Source: Roseobacter sp. MED193
GTDB taxonomy: Bacteria > Pseudomonadota > Alphaproteobacteria > Rhodobacterales > Rhodobacteraceae
Length of the DNA: 64,000 nt
Direction of reading: 5' to 3'
Assembly (NCBI RefSeq): GCF_000152965.1
Contig: NZ_AANB01000005.1
Span: 124,001 to 188,000 of the forward strand
Part shown: positions 51,840-58,837 of the stretch, piece after piece
How positions within the stretch are numbered: position 1 is the stretch's first letter
How the letters are laid out: each line of letters begins with the position of its first letter
The notes under the pieces: model-generated
Databases searched by the model: none
The model's input: the letters and a program-made list of their open reading frames with translations, nothing else
What the model was told of the DNA's origin: nothing
Translations under genes and position numbers: made by a program

Positions 51840-53339
51840 TTAGCCATCAAGCCCATAGGCCCGGCGAATACCCCGCTGGGTTCCGGGACCAAAATCACCA
51901 TCAATAGAGCCTTGATAAAACTTGTTTTCTTTTAGTTTGTCCTGCAGCGCCCTGCGGGTGTTTAATGTGAACATGTTGGGGCGTTTGCTCAGCAGGTCCA
52001 GCACATCTGCACTGCCGGACCGGAGCGCGGCATAAAGGAAATGCGCCGCTTCAGTTGGGCCTTTTCCGGGAACCAAGCCATCGTCAATGAGTGCGGCAAA
52101 GTTGAACTGCGCCTGTGGGTGCCTCAGCTCAGCTGCACGCTGGAAAAAACCATAGGCTTTTTGCGGGTTGGCTTGCAGGCCAAGACCACCCTGATGATGC
52201 AGGAAGCCCAAGTCGTTGATGGCATCGGCAAAGTTTTGGGCGGCCGCAGCTTGATAAAGTTCCAGAGCTTTTTGCGGGTTGGCAGGAACGCCAGTGCCAC
52301 GCTCATAAAGCTTGGCCAGTTCAAACTGGGCCTCTGGCGCGCCTGCATCCGCCGCACGTTGCAGAAAATCTACCGCAGCGACGGGATCAAACCGCCCGGC
52401 ATTGGGGTTGAGCCGCATATAGGCCAGCCCCAGCATCGAACGGGTATCCCCCTGTTCAGCGAGGGCGAGAAGCTGTTCTTCCTGGTCAGGTTTTATTGCC
52501 GACCAGGCTTCGGAGGTGCCTGCTGGAACGGCTTCGGCACCGTCTTGCGTCGCGGCGGCAAGATAAAAGGGCACCCCGGTCAAGGAGCCATAAGTATGAG
52601 GCTCCTGAAGATTGCCGGTTTTTTCTAGAACCAGATCTCGCACCTGACGGAACATCAGGCTGATTTCCAACCCAGGCTGCGCCATTTTTTGCATCAGGGC
52701 TTGGGCGTAGGGGCTATTGTTCCCAGTACCGTCGAGGGCGACCTGACCATCGCGGGCAGCAAAGGCCACTAAAGTGCCGCGATCAGGATCTACGGCGGCC
52801 ATACCGCCCCCTCCACCGCGGGTTTCTTCTGAGGCCGTCCCAGACGCATTGCTTTGGTCCAGTGCGATAGAGTCCCCCAGCGGATTGTCGCGGCAGCTAT
52901 CAAGGATAACAATCCTCATCTTCCGGGCACGATCCACGGCAGCAAGCAGCTGCTTCAGGGAGGCGGACTGACGTTGAACATCCCTATTGCTGGTCACATT
53001 GGCATCAATTGGGATGAGGAAGTTCTCGCCCTGCACTTCGATTCCATGCCCTGCAAAATAGACCAATGCAAGATCTGCCACTTCAGACCGGAAGGCAAAA
53101 TCATCCAGAAGCCCAACCATTTGCTGGGCGGTGGCGTCTAACGCTAGGGTGACGTCAAAGCCAATATTTTCAAGGCTTTGTGCCATTCCATTGGCATCAT
53201 TATGGGTGTTCTCCAGAGGCGGGAGATATTGATAATCGGCCATGCCAATGACCAGCGCGATTCGATCCCGCGCCGCCTCTGCGATCTGGGGGAGAGCAAA
53301 ACAGACTATCGCTGTCAGAACCTTGAAAAACCGCGTCAT
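51840..53339 (-). CDS. Caspase-like (C14) secreted protein with Sel1 repeats
   Basis: A 499-residue protein. Signal peptide (cleavage near IAEAA); caspase-like p20 domain (about residues 24-235) with the His-Cys dyad His98 (VYFAGHGIE) and Cys149 (ILDSCRDNP); Sel1/TPR-like repeats (about 285-430, EAQFELAKLYERGTGVPANP and related units); and a C-terminal peptidoglycan-binding-like repeat (ALQDKLKENKFYQGSIDGDFG). The signal peptide puts a caspase-type fold in the periplasm, possibly bound to the cell wall. Lies next to the Ser/Thr kinase cluster. Confidence 0.85.
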   Translation of the reverse strand: MTRFFKVLTAIVCFALPQIAEAARDRIALVIGMADYQYLPPLENTHNDANGMAQSLENIGFDVTLALDATAQQMVGLLDDFAFRSEVADLALVYFAGHGIEVQGENFLIPIDANVTSNRDVQRQSASLKQLLAAVDRARKMRIVILDSCRDNPLGDSIALDQSNASGTASEETRGGGGGMAAVDPDRGTLVAFAARDGQVALDGTGNNSPYAQALMQKMAQPGLEISLMFRQVRDLVLEKTGNLQEPHTYGSLTGVPFYLAAATQDGAEAVPAGTSEAWSAIKPDQEEQLLALAEQGDTRSMLGLAYMRLNPNAGRFDPVAAVDFLQRAADAGAPEAQFELAKLYERGTGVPANPQKALELYQAAAAQNFADAINDLGFLHHQGGLGLQANPQKAYGFFQRAAELRHPQAQFNFAALIDDGLVPGKGPTEAAHFLYAALRSGSADVLDLLSKRPNMFTLNTRRALQDKLKENKFYQGSIDGDFGPGTQRGIRRAYGLDG

Positions 53340-53406
53340 ACCAATACCAATGAAAATTCACCTATCTCGTGGTAATCTAACGCGCTGGTGCAGCAAAGAA
53401 AGAGAA

Positions 53407-53439
53407 AAAGCCGCTCAAGCAAAATGCTCAAACGGCTTT
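53407..53439 (-). terminator. Terminator of the minus-strand chemotaxis operon
   Basis: AAAGCCG and CGGCTTT flank a paired inner stem; read on the minus strand the hairpin is followed by TTTTTCTC. It lies about 40 bases past the last che-operon gene. Confidence 0.8.
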
Positions 53440-53479
53440 AGAGAGTTCGTAGGGGCGCGGACAGGCCGCAGTAGGCCGC

Positions 53480-53806
53480 TTAGTTGGCCACAAAGCTGCC
53501 AATTTCCCGCAGACGTTCCCGCAGTTTTTGCAGCGTGACAGTCTCCGTCGCGGCTTGGATATCGGCCTCGCCGGTATCCATAATCTGCGTTTCCACCTTC
53601 TCAAAGAAGCTGGCCATCCCTGCGAGTGTCTGCATGACCAGATCAAAGTCTTGCAGCGATTGTGTTTCTTGCCGGGTTGGCTTGGTTCCACGATCGAAGA
53701 TGTCATGCACCACGTCTTCCAAGGTTTGCACCTTGGAATAGAGCTGCCGCATTTCTCGTGCTGAGATCGCGCTAAGGCCAGAAATTGTTTGGTGCTGTCC
53801 TTCCAT
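53480..53806 (-). CDS. Small chemotaxis-operon protein with CheZ-like DxxxQ motif
   Basis: A 108-residue helical protein at the end of the che operon, starting two bases after the stop of a cheY gene. I do not know an established name. The helix QSLQDFDLVMQTLAGMASFF contains D55-L-V-M-Q59, the DxxxQ spacing of the catalytic Asp/Gln in CheZ (QDFQDLTGQ) and of the rhizobial CheT proteins. By position and motif it may be a CheY-P phosphatase. The motif is seen; the function is inference. Confidence 0.62.
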   Translation of the reverse strand: MEGQHQTISGLSAISAREMRQLYSKVQTLEDVVHDIFDRGTKPTRQETQSLQDFDLVMQTLAGMASFFEKVETQIMDTGEADIQAATETVTLQKLRERLREIGSFVAN

Positions 53807-53808
53807 GG

Positions 53809-54195
53809 TTACAGCCGCCCGACGACCTGTTCGATCGCCTGTTTCATGGTCGCCACAGTAAAGGGCTTACGGATGATGTTGTTCAAACCGAGCTTTTTGC
53901 CCACCTCGATGATTTCAGGCGTCGGTTTACCTGTGACCAGAATAAAGCCAAGCCGCTGTGTCACCTGGTGACCCCGGACAGCCTGAAGAAGGCCTAGCCC
54001 ATCCATTCCTGGCATGTTGTAGTCTGACAAGACCAGATGCACAGGGGTTGTCGTCAGTTTTTGAAAAGCAGACTGGCCGTTGTTTTCAACCATGTAATTT
54101 TTGATGCCGAGCTCATCCAAACACTGGGTAATAATACCGCGGCTTGTGGACATGTCATCGACGACCATAACGCGTAAAGAGTCTTTTAGGCTCAT
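53809..54195 (-). CDS. cheY: CheY-type single-domain response regulator
   Basis: A 128-residue receiver: acidic pair D13-D14, phospho-acceptor Asp58 (LVLSDYNMPGMDG), Thr in ILVTGK and Lys in IIRKPF. One of two CheY proteins in the locus; it lies directly between cheR and the small DxxxQ protein. Typical for binding flagellar FliM or acting as a phosphate sink. Confidence 0.9.
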   Translation of the reverse strand: MSLKDSLRVMVVDDMSTSRGIITQCLDELGIKNYMVENNGQSAFQKLTTTPVHLVLSDYNMPGMDGLGLLQAVRGHQVTQRLGFILVTGKPTPEIIEVGKKLGLNNIIRKPFTVATMKQAIEQVVGRL

Positions 54196-54231
54196 GTCAT
54201 TTTTCCTCGTGTTGCTCTTACTGCTCGTTAG

Positions 54232-55095
54232 TTAAGCAGCGCCTCCAGGGGGCGTGTTGATATAAGTTGTAATGCCAGACGTCGTCAGTTTTGCCTCAGC
54301 GGGCCCAGACATCCGTTCGGAGTGACCGATGAACAGATAGCCGCCGGGATTCAAACTGCGCTGGAAGGCTTGCCAGACCTTCTGCTGGGTTGGTGTGTCA
54401 AAGTAGATGGCCACGTTGCGGCAGAAAATTGCATCAAACTTGCCCTTGAACGGGAAAGGTTCGATCAAATTCAATACCCCAAATGTGATCATCGATCTCA
54501 GGTTTTCAGGCATGCGCCCACCAGCTTCCATCTTTGGTACCAAGCTACGGTACTCTGCAGGGATCTGGTCGAGTTCTTCCTGCGGGTATTTTGCCGCTTT
54601 GGCGAATTGAACCACCTGCGGGTCGATATCCGTGCCCAAGATCTTGAAGTCATAGCGCCCAATGTCGGGGCACATATTGTGAATGATCATAGCCATTGTG
54701 AAGGGTTCTGGCCCCTTGGAACAGCCTGCAGACCAGATCCGAACCCGCCCACCGTTGCGTGCTTTTTCAATCAGTGGAGGCAGCACATCCTTACGCAGGG
54801 TTTCAAAGTGATGTGGCTCGCGGAAGAAATGAGTGACATTTGTGGTCAGGAGAGACAGCAGCTTGCTACGTTCCTGTTCACTGTTTTTGCCATTCAAACG
54901 CGCCAGGTACTCTTTGAAGTTGACGACTTTCTGCTGCCTCAATTGTCGGGCAAGCCGAGCAGAAACCAGAGGTTTCTTGCTGCTCGACATCGCCAGCCCA
55001 AAGTGCTTGTAGGCAAAATCAGCGATTGCTTCAAAATCCTGATCCGTCAGGGTAAACCCGTCGTTATTGGGTTCAATAGAGCCAGCAGCCATCAT
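54232..55095 (-). CDS. cheR: CheR chemotaxis protein methyltransferase
   Basis: A 287-residue S-adenosylmethionine-dependent methyltransferase that methylates Glu side chains on chemoreceptors. The N-terminal helical domain is followed by the catalytic domain with VTHFFREPHHFETL, IWSAGCSKGPEPFTMAM (motif I) and IFCRNVAIYFD. The start overlaps the cheW stop, and a second Met follows immediately. Confidence 0.93.
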   Translation of the reverse strand: MMAAGSIEPNNDGFTLTDQDFEAIADFAYKHFGLAMSSSKKPLVSARLARQLRQQKVVNFKEYLARLNGKNSEQERSKLLSLLTTNVTHFFREPHHFETLRKDVLPPLIEKARNGGRVRIWSAGCSKGPEPFTMAMIIHNMCPDIGRYDFKILGTDIDPQVVQFAKAAKYPQEELDQIPAEYRSLVPKMEAGGRMPENLRSMITFGVLNLIEPFPFKGKFDAIFCRNVAIYFDTPTQQKVWQAFQRSLNPGGYLFIGHSERMSGPAEAKLTTSGITTYINTPPGGAA

Positions 55096-55574
55096 TACAG
55101 TACTTGCTCCGGAACCGAGATCACAGCGTCGAGATTGATGATCCGCACCATAGTTTCATCATGCGAGATGATACCTTGGATATATTCCTTGGTGTTGCGG
55201 CTATCGACCGGCGGTGTTTCCTGGATCTCTTCGGGATTGATCGAAATGATCTCGGACACAGATTCCGCCAGAAGGCCAACTGGTTTTCCAGCAGAGGAGA
55301 CCACGATCACAACGTTGCGCTCGCTGGCTTCGGTTGTTTCCAGGCCAAACCGGGCCGACAGATCGTAGATCGGGATCACCGCGCCCCGCAGGTTCATCAC
55401 GCCCAAAACGTCCGAAGGCGCATGGGGCAGGATGGTGACTGGGGACCAGCGCCGGATTTCCCGGATCTGGGTGATTTTCAGACAGAAGGCCTGCCCGGCG
55501 ACGGTGAAGCTGACAAACTCGCTAAACTGAGCGTGCTTAACTTCTTGGTCATTACTTTTTACTTCAGCTTGCAT
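55095..55574 (-). CDS. cheW: CheW coupling protein
   Basis: A 159-residue CheW with VSFTVAGQAFCLKITQIREIRRW, MNLRGAVIPIYDLSARFGL and VGLLAESVSEII, the three-part SH3-like pattern. It links the receptor to CheA. Overlaps cheA (11 bases) and cheR (about one base). Confidence 0.93.
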   Translation of the reverse strand: MQAEVKSNDQEVKHAQFSEFVSFTVAGQAFCLKITQIREIRRWSPVTILPHAPSDVLGVMNLRGAVIPIYDLSARFGLETTEASERNVVIVVSSAGKPVGLLAESVSEIISINPEEIQETPPVDSRNTKEYIQGIISHDETMVRIINLDAVISVPEQVL

Positions 55575-57729
55575 TGCTCATTCTCCGCTCGGTATCAAAG
55601 GCTCCCACCGCAGGCGAGGTCGCCAGGATGCTTTCAGGGTCAAGGATCATCGCGATCTTGCCGTCCCCCAGAATGGTTGCGGCTGCGACGCCGGCAATCT
55701 CTCCGCAGACACCGTCCAGACTTTTGATCACAACCTGCCGCTGGTCATGGATGTCATCCACTGCCAAGGCGCTGCGCTGGCCCGTTTCGGTTTCCACCAA
55801 CAGATAGACGCCGGGTGGTTGGTCATCTTTCTTTTCGAGACCCAGGGCGCCGGCGACATCACAGATCGGAACAAAGCTGCCGCGGATCGACAGCAAGGTG
55901 CCATCTGCGCCTAGGTTGTTGATCATGTCGTCGTTGCCACGCATTGTTTCGACAATCGAGGTGATCGGAACCACCATTGTCTGATCTGCGACTGAAACCA
56001 CCATGCCATCCATAACCGCAAGGGTCAGAGGTAGAATGATCGTGAAGGTCGATCCTTTGCCAGGCGACGATGAAATGTTGATCCGGCCACCCAGGCCAGT
56101 CACAGCATTTTTCACCACATCCATGCCAACGCCGCGACCGGAGAGGTTGGACACCTCTTTGGCGGTGGAGAAGCCGGGAGCAAACAGAAGATTGTCGATT
56201 TCGCTATCCGTAAGCTCGGCATTCTCAGGGATCAGACCCTTTTCGATGGCAATCTGTTTCACGCGAGGACGGTTGACCCCTGCGCCATCATCTTTGACTT
56301 CGATACAGACCGAGCCAGAGCGATGCGAGGCAGTGAGGCGGATCTCGCCGACCCTGTCCTTGTTTGTCCCTTCACGATCTTCGGGCTTTTCGATGCCGTG
56401 GTCGACCGCATTCCGCAAGATATGCGTCAAAGGATCTGCAAGGCGTTCAATCACCGTCTTATCGACTTCGGTGTTTTCACCTTCGGTCACCAGCTTACAG
56501 GTCTTGCCGGTAGCACTGGAGGCTTCGCGAACGATCCGAGCCATCCGCTGGAACAGCGGTTTGACGGGCTGCGCACGAATGGACATTACGCCTTCCTGGA
56601 TATCACGGGCCAGGTTCTTAAAGCCCTCCAGTTCGGTTTCGACGTCCCGTACATCGGCCACATCCAAATTGGCAATTTGCTGTGCCAACATCGAGTGGTT
56701 GATGATCAGCTCCCCAACAGCGTTGATAAGCCGGTCCACCCGCTCGAGATCAACGCGCAGTGTTGGATTTGGCCCACGCTGCTCAGATTTTGCGTTCTCG
56801 GCTTTGGGGGCCGCAGGCTTGCCGCCGGACGCTTCCGGTTTTGCCTCCGGTGTTGGTGCGGGGGCCGGCTGTTCAAAAGGGGCTGCGGGGGTCTCTTCAA
56901 CCATGGCTGCGGGCTCCGATACAGGCGTTGGGTCTGCTGGGGCACCACCAAAAGCGGCTTCTAGTGCTGCTAGGGCTGCAGCATCCGCTTCCGCGTCACC
57001 GGCACCTTCGATGGACAGTTCGCAGAGGCCTTCGACAAATTCGAAAACCGCTTCAACTGTGGATCGTGCTTCGGTGGTGACAAGGGTCAGGTTCCAGCTC
57101 AGATAGCTCTCCTCTGGGTCTATACTGTCAAACCCGGGCAGCTCCATGACATCAAGTTCGATGCTCAGCTCACCCATCTCTTGGAGAGCTTGGAACAGGA
57201 AGATAGGCTCATTGCCGGTGCTATACATATCCTTGAGGGGACGGAAATGGATCTGATAAGTCTCTTCGGTCGGGGCCGCAGGAATATCGATCGCGCTTAC
57301 ATCCATCGGACCACCAAGCCCCATAGGCTCAAAGGTCAGATCTTCTTCCTCTTCAGGAATATATTTGTCCAGAGCTTCGATCAGCATGTCGTGATGCGCC
57401 TGGTCGGTTTCGCCGCCATCGCGGGCAACGGCAACCAGGTTGTACAGGTGATCGCAGGAGCGCAGCAGCAGCTGGATCAGCGGCTCATCAAGCTCCATCC
57501 GGTTGGCCCGGACCTCATCAAAAACAGTCTCAAATCTGTGGGCAAAAGCCACCAACTCGTCCAAGCCAAATGCGCCCGCGCCACCCTTGATCGAGTGAAC
57601 CGCGCGGAAAACGGCATTGACTACCTCTGGGTTATGATCGCCTCCTTCGATGGCGCTCAAACCCTCATCCGTTGCTTCAAGGAGTTCTTCGCACTCCTCA
57701 AAGAAGGTATCTTGAATAGACCCCGACAT
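55564..57729 (-). CDS. cheA: CheA chemotaxis histidine kinase
   Basis: A 721-residue kinase with the full domain order: Hpt P1 (His45 in FRAVHSIKGGAGAFG), a P2-like region and Pro/Ala-rich linker (about 260-325), dimerisation P3 (NPTLRVDLERVDRLINAVGELI), HATPase P4 (HILRNAVDHGIE, VKDDGAGVN, SNLSGRGVGMDVV) and the CheW-like P5 at the C-terminus. Co-transcribed with cheY upstream and cheW downstream. Confidence 0.95.
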   Translation of the reverse strand: MSGSIQDTFFEECEELLEATDEGLSAIEGGDHNPEVVNAVFRAVHSIKGGAGAFGLDELVAFAHRFETVFDEVRANRMELDEPLIQLLLRSCDHLYNLVAVARDGGETDQAHHDMLIEALDKYIPEEEEDLTFEPMGLGGPMDVSAIDIPAAPTEETYQIHFRPLKDMYSTGNEPIFLFQALQEMGELSIELDVMELPGFDSIDPEESYLSWNLTLVTTEARSTVEAVFEFVEGLCELSIEGAGDAEADAAALAALEAAFGGAPADPTPVSEPAAMVEETPAAPFEQPAPAPTPEAKPEASGGKPAAPKAENAKSEQRGPNPTLRVDLERVDRLINAVGELIINHSMLAQQIANLDVADVRDVETELEGFKNLARDIQEGVMSIRAQPVKPLFQRMARIVREASSATGKTCKLVTEGENTEVDKTVIERLADPLTHILRNAVDHGIEKPEDREGTNKDRVGEIRLTASHRSGSVCIEVKDDGAGVNRPRVKQIAIEKGLIPENAELTDSEIDNLLFAPGFSTAKEVSNLSGRGVGMDVVKNAVTGLGGRINISSSPGKGSTFTIILPLTLAVMDGMVVSVADQTMVVPITSIVETMRGNDDMINNLGADGTLLSIRGSFVPICDVAGALGLEKKDDQPPGVYLLVETETGQRSALAVDDIHDQRQVVIKSLDGVCGEIAGVAAATILGDGKIAMILDPESILATSPAVGAFDTERRMSNAS

Positions 57730-57730
57730 T

Positions 57731-58105
57731 TTATGCCGCAGCTCCGGTCACGCGCTTGAGTGCAAAGATCAGCGAAGCATCGTCAAAGGGCTTGGTGATC
57801 CAGCCGGTGGCACCGGCGTTACGGGCACGCGCCTTCATTTCTGGTGCACTTTCTGTGGTCAGTACCAGGATTGGAACTTTGGAATTGATGTCAGTGCCGC
57901 GCAGTTCTTCGATCACGCCAAAACCGTCGAGGTTGGGCATGTTGATATCGGTGATCACAACATCCGGTGCGACATCATCATACATGTCGACGCCTTCGCG
58001 GCCGTCAACCGCGCTTACATACTCAAATCCGGCCTCTTCCAGGGTGGCCGCGAGCAGATTCCGGATGGTGCGGGAATCATCGATTGCCAGTACTTTGGTT
58101 TTCAT
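57731..58105 (-). CDS. cheY: CheY-type response regulator (second)
   Basis: A 124-residue receiver with D9-D10, Asp53 (VVITDINMPNLDG), Thr in LVLTTE and Lys in WITKPF. It lies between the STAS gene and cheA, with a four-base overlap to the former. Confidence 0.92.
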   Translation of the reverse strand: MKTKVLAIDDSRTIRNLLAATLEEAGFEYVSAVDGREGVDMYDDVAPDVVITDINMPNLDGFGVIEELRGTDINSKVPILVLTTESAPEMKARARNAGATGWITKPFDDASLIFALKRVTGAAA

Positions 58106-58389
58106 GCTGTTACCTCGTCTTCAAATCGGTTGGGCTCAAGACCCAAGAGCGTCAGGGACTTGCGGCAGGAATCGTTGATATGGGTTACCGCGAACCCCAG
58201 TTCTTCGGAGCGCCATTGTTGTTCGGCGCTAAGCAACAGTTGCAGACAGCGCGAAGGCATGGCTGCAACATTACTGCAGTCAATCTCCACTGCAGCGGAG
58301 CGTGCCCCGCTCAGAAATGCTGTGAGCGGACTCAACTCTGCAAATGCATTTGGCAATTCCAAAAGGTGTTTCTGCGTTTCTGTGGTCAT
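58102..58389 (-). CDS. STAS-domain protein of the chemotaxis operon
   Basis: A 95-residue single STAS domain. The segment AAVEIDCSNVAAMPSRCLQLLLSAEQQWR is the STAS core; the Ser/Cys at the helix start would be the site phosphorylated in anti-sigma-factor antagonists. Such STAS genes often begin alphaproteobacterial che operons; the role is not established. First gene of the minus-strand operon. Confidence 0.75.
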   Translation of the reverse strand: MTTETQKHLLELPNAFAELSPLTAFLSGARSAAVEIDCSNVAAMPSRCLQLLLSAEQQWRSEELGFAVTHINDSCRKSLTLLGLEPNRFEDEVTA

Positions 58390-58837
58390 CTTCCGCGATT
58401 CTCACCCCCATTGTCGGTGACATGTTTGTATTCGATAGCTTCATAGTTAGGCCTTTGGGCTTAACAATTGATTGCTGCAAACAGTGAGAACAGAGGTTTT
58501 GTGCGATTGAAAACCAGGGAGATCTACGCATTTTCCTAAAGTTTTCTGCTTCCTGCGGCGTCGCTGAATCAAAAGGAATGATTTGGCTTCTGTACAGAAT
58601 TAAAGGGGACAGCGTAAGAGTACCGTATATATAGGCGCCATTTGCTGACTGTTCCAACTGGGCGACTATTTGAAGGAAAAGGCCGCTTTCTGGACACAGA
58701 AAACAGCAAGAAATCACTTTAGATTTCTAAAATTGAAATTACTGACGGGATCCGTAAGCCGCAAATTAACATCTCTTCTGCAATCTAGCCGCTAGTCATT
58801 ACGCGGTTTGCCGCGACACATGCCGCAGGAGAATAAC
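58390..58837. other. Divergent regulatory region of the chemotaxis locus
   Basis: About 450 bases between the STAS gene and the receptor gene with no gene seen. It must hold two divergent promoters; I can point to no clear -35/-10 or sigma-28/sigma-54 motif with confidence. Confidence 0.5.

Noticed and set aside
54322-55368. 348-codon plus-strand frame over cheR/cheW
   Set aside because: Antisense to two certain genes; no signal for translation.
56003-57106. 367-codon plus-strand frame inside cheA
   Set aside because: Antisense shadow of cheA, rich in Ser/Arg with no fold; cheA is unambiguous.
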